Part shown: piece after piece, positions 1 to 8,368 of the stretch | Numbering within the stretch: position 1 is the first letter of the stretch | How the letters are laid out: the number at the start of each line of letters is the position of its first letter | Origin: Tropicimonas isoalkanivorans | GTDB taxonomy: Bacteria > Pseudomonadota > Alphaproteobacteria > Rhodobacterales > Rhodobacteraceae | Direction: 5' to 3' | DNA: 64,000 bases | Assembly (NCBI RefSeq): GCF_900112335.1 | Contig: NZ_FOLG01000002.1 | Location: 109,163-173,162 of the forward strand | Translations under genes and position numbers: made by a program | The notes under the pieces: generated by a model | Seen by the model: the letters and a program-made list of their open reading frames with translations, nothing else | The model's database searches: none | Told to the model about the DNA's origin: nothing

Positions 1-828
1 CCGCCTCAAGAGGCCGACGAGACCGTCGCCCGCTCAGGCGAGACCTCGCGCCAGTCGCTGTGGCGCGACGAACTGCTCAAGACCGGCGTGCGCGGCAAGG
101 GCGGCGCCATGCTCCGCTTCGCCGAGTTCGAGACGCTGCCGGGGCTGAAATACATCCACGCCAGCGGATCGCTGGCCGAGACGGGCGAGCGCGTCGTCGT
201 CAGCTTCGGCCCCGAGCACGCGGCGCTGGAGCAGAGGCAGGTGGAACTGGCGCTGACCGAGGCCGAGACCCTGCGCCCGTCGCCGAAATTCATCCTGTTC
301 TGCGCCTTCACCTTCGACCCCGAGGCCGCGAAGGACATCGACGAGGTGAACTGGCCGGGCGTGACGCTGCTCAAGGCGCAGATGAACACCGACCTGCTGA
401 CCGAGGATCTGAAGAAGAAGCGCGCTTCGAACCAGTCCTTCTGGCTGATGGGCCAGCCGGACGTGGAGCTGCGCAAGCGCAAGGACGGGATGTGGGAGGT
501 CGAGGTGAACGGCTTCGACTATTTCGACCCGAAGGCGGGCGACCTCGTCTCGGGTGGCAAGAAGCAGATCGCGATGTGGTCGCTGGACGTGGACTACGAC
601 AACCGCTCGCTGATGCCGCACCAGATGTTCTTCCCGATGGCGGATGCGAAGGGCGGCTGGAACCGCCTGCGCAAGACCGTCCGCGCGGAGCTGGACGAGG
701 ATCTGTTGGAACAGTTCCACGGCACCGTCTCGCTGCCCTTCGAGGCGGGCGAGAACCGCCGGATCGCGGTAAAGATCGTGGATGACCGCGGGATCGAGTC
801 GCTCAAGATCATGCCGCTCGAGGGATAG
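1..828 (+). CDS. Site-specific DNA methyltransferase, type III-like Mod, C-terminal part
   Basis: The open frame enters from the left edge, so only about the last 275 residues are visible. It reads through to a TAG stop 4 bases before the helicase/nuclease gene. The visible part lacks the catalytic methyltransferase motifs, which would lie upstream. The assignment rests on its place directly before a type III-like Res partner and on its resemblance to the C-terminal region of adenine-specific Mod subunits. The expected role is to modify the recognition sequence and give specificity to the complex. Completeness and specificity cannot be judged here. Confidence 0.6.
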   Translation, partial: PPQEADETVARSGETSRQSLWRDELLKTGVRGKGGAMLRFAEFETLPGLKYIHASGSLAETGERVVVSFGPEHAALEQRQVELALTEAETLRPSPKFILFCAFTFDPEAAKDIDEVNWPGVTLLKAQMNTDLLTEDLKKKRASNQSFWLMGQPDVELRKRKDGMWEVEVNGFDYFDPKAGDLVSGGKKQIAMWSLDVDYDNRSLMPHQMFFPMADAKGGWNRLRKTVRAELDEDLLEQFHGTVSLPFEAGENRRIAVKIVDDRGIESLKIMPLEG

Positions 829-832
829 ACCC

Positions 833-3628
833 ATGTCCCTCATCATCAACACGCCATTCGAGTGCCCCGCGCAGCATTGGGTCGAGGGCAAGGGCGGCAA
901 GCTGGAGATCAAGCCCGAGCGGCGGCCGGCGAGCTATGAGGTCTTCGACGCGCGCAACAACACCAAGCGCACCGAGGTGCTGGACCTGGTGAACACGATC
1001 CGGGCGCGCGTGGATCAGTGGCGCGAGGCGGGCTGGCCCGGCGTGACCATCGTCACACGCAAGCTGCTGGAGCACTGGCACGACCGCGATGCGCGCCAGT
1101 ACCCGTTCTATTTCTGCCAGCTCGAGGCGATCGAGACACTGATCTGGTGGGTCGAGGGCGCCGAGGCGTACAAGCAGGGCATCGCGATCCCAGGCGACGG
1201 CGGGACGTGGGAGCGGCTGTGCAACAAGATGGCCACGGGCGCAGGCAAGACCACGGTGATGGCGATGATCATCACCTGGCAAGTTCTGAACGCGCTGACC
1301 TATCCGAAGCGGAACAAGGATTTCAGCCGCGCCGTGTTCATCGTGGCGCCCGGCCTGACCGTGAAGGAACGGCTGCAGGTGCTTCTGCCCAGCGAGGGCA
1401 GCTACTACGACGAGTTCAACCTGTGCCCGTCCGAGGCCCTGCGCCAGAAGCTGAACCAGGCGGAGGTGCTGATCGAGAACTGGCACACGCTGATGCCGCT
1501 GAAGGAAGCCGACCGATCGGTGGTGAAGAAAGGGCGCGAGTCCGACGAGGCCTTCACGCGGCGCGTGCTGGGCAAGCTGGCGTCGCACAAGGACATCATC
1601 GTCATCAACGACGAGGCGCACCACGCCTATCGCAAACCGCCCGAGGTGAAGATCAGCAAGAAGGCGGCAGCCGAACAGGGCATCGACCTTGATGAAGCCA
1701 CGCGCTGGATCGAGGGTCTGGACCGAATCCACAAGACCCGGCGCATCCAGCGCTGTTTCGACCTCTCGGCCACGCCCTTCGCCCCGACAGGGAAGAAGAG
1801 CACCGACACGGCGCTGTTCGACTGGATCATCTCGGATTTCGGTTTGAACGACGCGATCGAGGCCGGGCTCGTGAAGACGCCCCGGGTCGTCGTGCGCGAC
1901 GACGCTGTTCCGGACGCAAAGACGCTGCGCTCGAAGCTCTACCACATCTACCGCGACCCATCCGTCTCCGAGGACCTGAACCGGGCAAAGGCCGAGCCGC
2001 ATGAGGCGCTGCCGAAGCTGGTGCAGGACGCCTACACGCTGCTCGGCGCCGACTGGCGGGAAACGCGTCGGCAGTGGCGAGAAGCCGGGCATCATTCGCC
2101 TCCGGTCATGCTCACCGTCTGCAACCGCACGGAGACCGCGGCCCGCATCGAGAATTATTTCAACAAGGGCGATGCACATTGGCCCGAGTTGCACGCGCCA
2201 GACCGGACGCTTCGCGTCGACTCGAAAGTGCTCGAGAAGGCAGAGATCGGCGAGACCGCCTCATCCGACAAGGACTACGAGGCGCGCTTGAAGGACATCA
2301 TCGACGCGGCAGACCTTCCCGAAACCCGGCGCCAGCAGTTCCTTGCCTTGAAGAAGGAGGAACTGCTGCGCGAGATCGTGGACAACGTCGGGAAAAGGGG
2401 AGCAGCCGGCCAGGACCTTCAGAACGTCATATCGGTGGCGATGCTGTCGGAGGGATGGGACGCCAAGAATGTGACGCACATCATGGGGCTCCGGGCTTTC
2501 ACGTCCCAGTTGCTCTGCGAACAGGTCGTCGGACGCGGACTGCGTCGGGTGTCCTACGACACTGACGAGAACGGCCTGTTCCTGCCCGAATACGTCAACG
2601 TCTTCGGCGTGCCGCTCTCTATCTCGGAGACCGGCGAAGGCGGTGAGGCGCCGCCACCGCCGAAGCCCACCACGCAGATCGAAGTAGTGCCCGACCGCGC
2701 GCATCTGGAGCTTCGCTGGCCGAACGTGCTGCGCGTGGAGGCGGTCGTCAAACCGGAGCTCGCCATCGACTGGAGCAAGGTCCAGCCGCTCGTGCTCGAT
2801 CCCGCCAGCACACCGATCAGCGCCGAACTCGCCCCGGCGCTCGGCGGCGCGACGGACATGGGCAAGGTCACCGCGATCGACCTCGAGAAGCTACCGGATG
2901 GCTTCCGTCTGCAGCGCCTCGTATTCCAGGCTGCGCGGAAGGCGTTTGCAGAGCTGAGCCATGGGTTCACCGGCACCCACGAGTATCTGGCGGCGCAACT
3001 CGTCAGGATCGTCGAGGCGTTCCCCAACTCAGACCGCCTCGACATCCCGTCGCTGTTTCACTCCGATCCGCTTCGGCGGCGGATCCTGATCGCGCTCAAC
3101 ATCGATCTCGTGGTCCAGCATGTGCTGAGCAATGTGACCGAGCAGAACACGGAACGTCTGACGCCGGTGTTCGACGAGGAAAACCCGATCGGTGCAACCG
3201 GGTTGATGCGTACCTGGTACACGACCAAGCCGTGCTTTCCGACGACCAAGTCGCACATCAGCCATCTGGTTGGAGATTCTGCCTGGGAAGGCCACGCGGC
3301 CAATGTCTTCGAGAAGCGCGAGGACGTTCTTGCCTACGCCAAGAACGATCACCTCGGTTTCCAGATCTACTACATGTGGGCGGGCTCTCGGCGGCGATAC
3401 GTCCCGGATTTCCTGGTCCGCCTTGCTGGCGGCACGATCCTCGCACTCGAGATCAAGGGCACCGACAGTCCTCAGAACAAGGCCAAGCGGGACGCGCTGA
3501 ACGAATGGGTGAAGGCGATCAACGCAGCAGGCGGTTTCGGACGCTGGGCTTGGGATGTCGCGTTCAAGCCGGGCGAGGTGCAGGACATCATCACGAAGCA
3601 CGCGACCGTCGCCGAGCCAGCAGAATAG
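833..3628 (+). CDS. DEAD/DEAH helicase with C-terminal PD-(D/E)XK nuclease, type III Res-like (BPTD_3080-type)
   Basis: 931-residue restriction subunit. The ATG at 833 follows the Mod stop by only a few bases, so the pair is an operon. Superfamily 2 helicase signatures appear in order: ATGAGKT (Walker A), NDEAHH (DEAH box), DLSATPF (motif III) and EQVVGRGLRR (motif VI). Near the C-terminus PDFLV followed by ALEIKG fits a PD-(D/E)XK nuclease core. It should translocate on and cut unmodified DNA with the upstream methyltransferase. Its layout resembles the family annotated as BPTD_3080 restriction endonucleases rather than classical EcoP1I Res. It lies left of the left direct repeat, so it is probably outside the island. 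Confidence 0.85.
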   Translation: MSLIINTPFECPAQHWVEGKGGKLEIKPERRPASYEVFDARNNTKRTEVLDLVNTIRARVDQWREAGWPGVTIVTRKLLEHWHDRDARQYPFYFCQLEAIETLIWWVEGAEAYKQGIAIPGDGGTWERLCNKMATGAGKTTVMAMIITWQVLNALTYPKRNKDFSRAVFIVAPGLTVKERLQVLLPSEGSYYDEFNLCPSEALRQKLNQAEVLIENWHTLMPLKEADRSVVKKGRESDEAFTRRVLGKLASHKDIIVINDEAHHAYRKPPEVKISKKAAAEQGIDLDEATRWIEGLDRIHKTRRIQRCFDLSATPFAPTGKKSTDTALFDWIISDFGLNDAIEAGLVKTPRVVVRDDAVPDAKTLRSKLYHIYRDPSVSEDLNRAKAEPHEALPKLVQDAYTLLGADWRETRRQWREAGHHSPPVMLTVCNRTETAARIENYFNKGDAHWPELHAPDRTLRVDSKVLEKAEIGETASSDKDYEARLKDIIDAADLPETRRQQFLALKKEELLREIVDNVGKRGAAGQDLQNVISVAMLSEGWDAKNVTHIMGLRAFTSQLLCEQVVGRGLRRVSYDTDENGLFLPEYVNVFGVPLSISETGEGGEAPPPPKPTTQIEVVPDRAHLELRWPNVLRVEAVVKPELAIDWSKVQPLVLDPASTPISAELAPALGGATDMGKVTAIDLEKLPDGFRLQRLVFQAARKAFAELSHGFTGTHEYLAAQLVRIVEAFPNSDRLDIPSLFHSDPLRRRILIALNIDLVVQHVLSNVTEQNTERLTPVFDEENPIGATGLMRTWYTTKPCFPTTKSHISHLVGDSAWEGHAANVFEKREDVLAYAKNDHLGFQIYYMWAGSRRRYVPDFLVRLAGGTILALEIKGTDSPQNKAKRDALNEWVKAINAAGGFGRWAWDVAFKPGEVQDIITKHATVAEPAE

Positions 3629-3779
3629 AGCTCGTGTTTCGGCCAGAGCGCGACAGAGTTGTTCGATCCCGGTTCCATCTCGATGGCGCCACTAGCATCG
3701 AAGTGTTCAGGTCAGCCTTCGATTTGTTCCCTTATTTTCTGAGGCTTACAGGCTCTACACCAAAATCGGGCAGTCGAGA

Positions 3780-3931
3780 GGTCCGGAGAATATCGGCCCT
3801 GAGAGACCGCTTCCGGGCCTCCTGGCGCGGGGGCCAGTGCTCAGCCCCTCCCGCATAACCCTCGAAAACAACGAGAAAATTCGACCTCAGTCAGATCGGG
3901 AGAACGCTTTCGCGAGGGCAAGTGGCGGAGG
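3780..3931. repeat. Left copy of 152-bp imperfect direct repeat flanking the island
   Basis: This copy and 63849-64000 have the same length and align without net gaps. The first ~19 bases and the last ~39 bases are nearly identical; the middle is diverged. The shared 3' end, TGGCGGAGG, continues here into GGATGGG, which looks like the reverse complement of a tRNA-Ser 3' end (discriminator G plus CCA). That suggests an attachment-site remnant. The rest of 3629-3779 holds no gene I can recognise. Confidence 0.6.
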
Positions 3932-4049
3932 GGATGGGCCTGAAAGACAACCTTCTCCGAAACGTAAGCCATTGAATTTATTATGCCGGCCGGCGCTTTC
4001 AAATTTGACTTGCTGCAAACCCAACTGAAATCCACCTCGTGCTTTCAGC

Positions 4050-4140
4050 CCCTTTGCCTTCGCGATCCACGGCCCGCCAAAGATAGTGCGCCTTGCCGTT
4101 GATCTTCACGAACACCTCGTCCAGATGCCATAGCCAGGTA
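4050..4140 (-). pseudogene. IS6-family (IS26-like) transposase fragment
   Basis: About 27 codons read as the conserved catalytic stretch of IS6-family transposases, including WHLDEVFVKING and HYLWRAVDREG. No start, N-terminal HTH or C-terminal part is present and the flanking translation degenerates, so this is a remnant. It lies between the left direct repeat and the chlorate cassette and may mark an old transposition boundary. From about 4141 to 4478 I see no further gene. Confidence 0.75.
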
Positions 4141-4478
4141 ATCCCCCCATTTCTAACGGGGTGCGTTTTGTCGTCAAATGACGCTACTCTGCTCGCCGGC
4201 CTGCTACAAGCCAGTTTGCTCTGACAAGACCGACCCAAAAGTCCGCAATGCTGAAGGATTTCCGGTACGGGCCTTTGCGGGCGCTTGGGCGATTGGCGGA
4301 AACAGCGCGAAATGGGCGACGACCGGGACAGGTTGGGTACAGAAGTGGCGCAGGAATGGTGGCTGACACTAGCATCGTGCCGGTCGTGCTACTGCGCTTG
4401 TTTGCGGGTGTTATGCAGTGCGCCGGACTGCTTTTGTGTCACCTCCATTTTTTTGGGGTTTGCCCGCTGCACCGAGGA

Positions 4479-4790
4479 TCAGTCGTCGATATCTTCGATC
4501 CAGGTCTTGGCGGCCACAGCGCGGGGTAGGCCAAGCGGTCCGATGGCCAGCATGGCCACCTGAATGATTGCAGCGACTTCGATCCCGTCGACCTTCGCCC
4601 GTCGGGTGTGGGAATGCACCGCCCCCTCAGAACCAACGCCGATCGCAAGTGCGAGCTTGACGAGCCGTTTTTCCCGATCGGTCAGCGGCCCGCAATCGGC
4701 TGTTGCCTTGCCGAGGGCCGAATAGGCCTTCCAGATATCGGGATGCTCATCGGCGAGGTCGCCGGCAGCACCGGGCATGGGTCTGGTCAT
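4479..4790 (-). CDS. Carboxymuconolactone decarboxylase family protein (AhpD-like fold)
   Basis: 103 residues from the ATG at 4790, which has GGAG a few bases upstream. A longer frame to 4925 exists but lacks this signal. The central helix reads EGAVHSHTRRA, matching the family pattern with its conserved Glu, His and Arg, but it has no CxxC pair, so an AhpD-type peroxidase-reductase role is unlikely. Substrate unknown. It lies downstream of mrp on the same strand, about 280 bases away, and could be the last gene of the chlorate-cassette transcript or an unrelated flanking gene. Confidence 0.7.
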   Translation of the reverse strand: MTRPMPGAAGDLADEHPDIWKAYSALGKATADCGPLTDREKRLVKLALAIGVGSEGAVHSHTRRAKVDGIEVAAIIQVAMLAIGPLGLPRAVAAKTWIEDIDD

Positions 4791-5069
4791 CTTGGTCTCC
4801 TTCACATTTACGGTTTGTCGATCAAAGGCTGGGCTACTCGATATTCCGCAAAAACTTGAACGCCCGGCAGAGGTTACCTGGCTGATCTCGAGGAAAGAGG
4901 CAAGGCGTCCCGTGTCGTGGGGCACATCGAAAGCGGCATCGACCCCAACTTATGCACTACCAGTTTCGCGTCTCATTCGAGCGCGGCAAGCGCGCGAGCC
5001 TACTCGCAGGGGACGGTCGCGCCGGTGACGGCGAAGCTCAACATCAACGGTGGGAAAGCGGGCTCGCGA

Positions 5070-6131
5070 TCATGCTACGCCCATGCCTATGAGATCGCGT
5101 GCAACCTGCTGGAAGACCTGCGCCTGCGGGCTGTCAGGCTTTGTAACCACGATGGGCGCGCCGCGGTCTGAGGCGAGCCGGATGTCGAGATGAAGCGGGA
5201 TTTCCGCCAGCAGCGGTACGCCTAGCCCCTCAGCCTCGGTCTTGACGCCACCGTGGCCGAAGATATGTTCTTCTTGCCCGCAGTTAGAGCAGACATGCGC
5301 GCTCATGTTCTCGATCATGCCCAGCACCGGCACATCCAACTGGTTGAACATCTCGATCGCCCTGCGCGCATCCAGAAGCGCCACGTCTTGCGGCGTCGAG
5401 ACAATGATTGCGCCGTCCAACTTGGCTTTCTCAGTCAGCGACATCGACACGTCGCCGGTGCCCGGCGGTAGATCGACAATCAGGCAATCGAGCGCGCCCC
5501 ACTGCACATCCATTAACATCTGTTGCAGCCCGCCCACCAGTCTCGAGCCACGCCAGAGCAACGCCTGATTTTCGTTTGCCAAGAGGCCGATGGACATCAT
5601 GACGACGTCGTGATTGTGCACAGGGAGAAGGATCTTGCCGTCGGGGCTAGTGGGGCGATCCGATACACCCAACATCCGGGGCTGCGAGGGACCATGGACA
5701 TCGGCATCGAGAAGGCCCACCCGGCGCCCCTTGGCGGCGAGCGCGCAGGCGAGATTTGCCGAGACAGTGGATTTGCCCACCCCGCCCTTGCCAGAGGCCA
5801 CGGCGATGATGTGGTCGATGCCGGGCACGCGCTGCGGCCCCTCGGGTACAACCTTGGGCTTGGGCTTGAGTTCGGGCATCTCCATTGCCGAATGCGCGGT
5901 CAGCACCGCCGAGACGCGCTCCGCACCCGTCGCTTTCGCTGCCGCCTCGGCGGCTTCGCGGACCGCCTCGTAGACCTTGACCTTGGAGGGATCGATATCG
6001 AGCACGAAGCTAACTGCCCCGCCATCGACGGTTAGCGCCCGAACCACGCCAGCGGCAACGATATTGGACCCACTCACCGGGTCGGTGACCCGAGTCAGCG
6101 CCTTTAGAACGCCCTCGCGTGTTGTTGTCAA
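5070..6131 (-). CDS. mrp: Mrp/NBP35 family Fe-S cluster carrier ATPase (ApbC-like)
   Basis: 353 residues, starting at a TTG (6131). An N-terminal MIP18-like domain (about 1-90) is followed by a P-loop ATPase with the deviant Walker A GKGGVGKS and a C-terminal CSNC motif that binds a bridging 4Fe-4S cluster. The family carries and transfers Fe-S clusters in the cytoplasm. Its position just downstream of an Fe-S-rich reductase operon on the same strand suggests, but does not prove, a role in maturing that enzyme. Base composition is more GC-rich than the reductase genes, so it may not have arrived with them. Confidence 0.9.
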   Translation of the reverse strand: MTTTREGVLKALTRVTDPVSGSNIVAAGVVRALTVDGGAVSFVLDIDPSKVKVYEAVREAAEAAAKATGAERVSAVLTAHSAMEMPELKPKPKVVPEGPQRVPGIDHIIAVASGKGGVGKSTVSANLACALAAKGRRVGLLDADVHGPSQPRMLGVSDRPTSPDGKILLPVHNHDVVMMSIGLLANENQALLWRGSRLVGGLQQMLMDVQWGALDCLIVDLPPGTGDVSMSLTEKAKLDGAIIVSTPQDVALLDARRAIEMFNQLDVPVLGMIENMSAHVCSNCGQEEHIFGHGGVKTEAEGLGVPLLAEIPLHLDIRLASDRGAPIVVTKPDSPQAQVFQQVARDLIGMGVA

Positions 6132-6254
6132 TTCAACTCTACCCCCTGATCGTTCCGGTCACCATATCCACCACGCCGTGTCATCAACACTGTCGACATC
6201 TCCACGCCGTGAACACCATGCCTGCACACTATATGATCGGTAACGAGTGTCCGG

Positions 6255-6722
6255 CTATTCGATGAGGGGTGGTGCTACCTCGGGAAGAATCTTGAGATAC
6301 TCAAGAACACTTTCAATATCAGATCGAGCCAAAATATACTTGAACTGTGGCATGATGATTAATGGTGGCTCCAGTCTGTTAAGGCCTTCGCTGATTTCCT
6401 CAATTATCTCCTCGTCACGACCTTCAATAATATATCCGTCTGAAAGATCCGGAATGTACTGGTATTCTCCAAAGCTTGAGACCCTAGGCCCATCGCCCCG
6501 ACCAAACAACCCATGACAAACTGCACAATTCTCTGAATAAATCAGGCGTCCATTTTCGGCTGACACTTCAGTCATTGACGTGAAGAATGGCATAGCTACC
6601 GGACTTGACACCGACAGAAACGAGTCCGCTGCCTCATCAGATTTTTCCTGAGAAATCACTGATGTCGGGATCAGCATGGCGCCGACCATGAGTAGTCGAA
6701 TAAACGATATGTGGGTTACCAT
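6255..6722 (-). CDS. Periplasmic monohaem c-type cytochrome of the chlorate cassette
   Basis: 155 residues. The ATG at 6722 overlaps the stop of the upstream chaperone gene (TGATG) and has GGAGG 8 bases upstream. An N-terminal hydrophobic segment looks like a Sec signal peptide. One haem c site, CAVCH, is present, with a candidate axial Met in IIMPQF. It resembles small class I cytochromes c. It occupies the slot where Ideonella-type clr operons encode the haem b subunit ClrC, so it is probably the electron donor to, or a subunit of, the reductase. Base composition is AT-rich compared with flanking phage genes. Confidence 0.8.
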   Translation of the reverse strand: MVTHISFIRLLMVGAMLIPTSVISQEKSDEAADSFLSVSSPVAMPFFTSMTEVSAENGRLIYSENCAVCHGLFGRGDGPRVSSFGEYQYIPDLSDGYIIEGRDEEIIEEISEGLNRLEPPLIIMPQFKYILARSDIESVLEYLKILPEVAPPLIE

Positions 6723-7441
6723 CACGAATCCTCCAGGCTTCCGTTGAACTCTAAGGCAATCTCAGTAAATTCACCACTATGGTGAACGACAAAATGCCGA
6801 ATCGCACCAACCAGATCCGAGTAAATGTTGTCTGGCTCGGCTTTTTCTGCGATCAAAGCCATCTGCGTCACGAAAGGAACGACAAAGCGTGCAAGAAAAT
6901 GCGCCTGTTTGTCCCTCCAAAACTTCACGATCTCCTCTTCCCTATCTTGCAAGCTCTCGCTCTCCCGAAAGCTCAGGTATTGAAGAAACTCGAGCTCGAC
7001 GCCGAGGTGGTCGGGAAGTTCCTCGTGCTTATCTGACAACGTCATACCAGATTCTTGGTACGCTTCCTTAACCGCCGCCATTTCTTCGAGACGTTTAGTT
7101 TCATCGACTGTAAAAAGCGACCCATAGGGTGGGCAAGGAATAATCGGGTAGTTACTCGAAAAAAGCTTGATGTAATCTCCTTCGATCCTTTGGATGGAAG
7201 ATTCTCGAATATTCTTGAAAAATCGGTCGAAACATTTAAACATCCCTTCATCAAAAGCAGACGGTAGATCAAGCTTACCCAGAGTCTGATGTAAGGACCT
7301 TTCTACGAATTCCTGTCTAAAATATTCAATTCCTTTTTCAGCAGGGTGGCCAAACGCCAGCTCCAGGAAGCTGTAGATTTGACCCCTTGCCATTGCAACT
7401 TCGGAACCGTGCGACACGGCCCTTTTGACCATTTCAGTCAT
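6722..7441 (-). CDS. TorD/DmsD-type molybdoenzyme maturation chaperone
   Basis: 239 residues, mostly helical. The family landmarks PPYGS and, after DHLG, the VELEFLQ segment are visible. TorD-family proteins bind the twin-arginine leader of a molybdoenzyme and hold it until the cofactor is inserted. The gene lies between the beta subunit and the cytochrome gene in an alpha-beta-chaperone-cytochrome order, matching the A-B-D-C order of clr, ddh and ser operons. AAGGA precedes the start. Cytoplasmic; expected client is the alpha subunit at 8369-10915. Confidence 0.85.
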   Translation of the reverse strand: MTEMVKRAVSHGSEVAMARGQIYSFLELAFGHPAEKGIEYFRQEFVERSLHQTLGKLDLPSAFDEGMFKCFDRFFKNIRESSIQRIEGDYIKLFSSNYPIIPCPPYGSLFTVDETKRLEEMAAVKEAYQESGMTLSDKHEELPDHLGVELEFLQYLSFRESESLQDREEEIVKFWRDKQAHFLARFVVPFVTQMALIAEKAEPDNIYSDLVGAIRHFVVHHSGEFTEIALEFNGSLEDS

Positions 7442-7473
7442 AACACTGTTATCCTTGTCTTTGAGGCACGAGT

Positions 7474-8343
7474 TCAGAGATCTTTCATCTTAATCTCGTC
7501 AGGAACGGGGTTCGGCTCCTGGATAAAACCCTGCATTGCATATCCAAAATACTTCTCCACCTCTTCAGGCGGAATGTTCCTAGGAGGGACATACCAGACG
7601 GACGGAATAGTTCCGAAATCCGGCCGATACTGACGCCGTTCCCCTTTGCTTATAGTGCGATGGGTCGCTCCGAGGCCTACTTCGGGATCGTAGGGTTGCA
7701 CACCAAGAGACGGATCGCGTATCAGTTTCGAAATTGCGCTATCCGGATCCATCAAATTTCCGAAAATTCGAATCTTACCGGTACAGCTCTTGACGCATTG
7801 CGGCTCTTGACCCTTTTCCAAGAGCGGGAAACAGAACACACACTTCTCTGACTTCCCCGTAGTTGCGTTGTAGTAAATCTTGTCGTACGGGCAAGCCTTC
7901 ACGCAGTACTGGAAGCCTTTGCAGTCGTCCTGGTCAATCAACACGATCCCATCATCGTTCTTGTATATGGACCGTGTAGGACAGGCCGGTAGGCAAGCTG
8001 GATTGGCGCAATGGTTGCAGGGCCTTGCCAAGTAAAACTGCCACAGATCCGGACCATTGCCTTTGGGCGTATCCTGATACAGATTTGAAAACCGATAATC
8101 ATATTCGTCGTGACTGGCGGTTTCCTCACCGTGACGGGGATATTTTCCGTAAGGCGCGGTCGTGACGCTGTTCCAGAACATATCCTCCTGGCCTGAACCG
8201 CTCGTCCAAGTATTCTTGCAGGCCATCGTGCAAGTGTGGCAGCCAATACACTTATTGATGTCGATCAGCATTCCGTATTGTGCACGATTTCCGTATTTTG
8301 GGTTTGGTTGGCCGTAGTATTTTTGCCAAAGTTCTTCGGACAT
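7474..8343 (-). CDS. Type II DMSO reductase family beta subunit (four Fe-S clusters), chlorate reductase-like
   Basis: 289 residues with four cysteine groups typical of electron-transfer beta subunits: CIGCHTC with CK, CNHCANPACLPACP, CKGFQYCVKACP and CVFCFP with CVKSC. In the third group Phe replaces one cysteine, the pattern that gives a 3Fe-4S cluster in NarH, DdhB and ClrB. There is no signal peptide, consistent with co-export as a hitchhiker on the Tat-targeted alpha subunit. It passes electrons from the cytochrome to the Mo site. The gene follows alpha by 25 bases. Confidence 0.9.
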   Translation of the reverse strand: MSEELWQKYYGQPNPKYGNRAQYGMLIDINKCIGCHTCTMACKNTWTSGSGQEDMFWNSVTTAPYGKYPRHGEETASHDEYDYRFSNLYQDTPKGNGPDLWQFYLARPCNHCANPACLPACPTRSIYKNDDGIVLIDQDDCKGFQYCVKACPYDKIYYNATTGKSEKCVFCFPLLEKGQEPQCVKSCTGKIRIFGNLMDPDSAISKLIRDPSLGVQPYDPEVGLGATHRTISKGERRQYRPDFGTIPSVWYVPPRNIPPEEVEKYFGYAMQGFIQEPNPVPDEIKMKDL

Positions 8344-8368
8344 TTTTCTTTCCTTTCAGTTGCGGAAG

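Noticed and set aside
3921..3940. A tRNA-Ser gene at the left repeat
   Set aside because: Only about 16 bases match a tRNA 3' end; the T-loop does not follow, so no tRNA gene is called.
4917..5171. Plus-strand frame between the decarboxylase-like gene and mrp
   Set aside because: No start signal or recognisable domain, and it overlaps the end of mrp in antisense.
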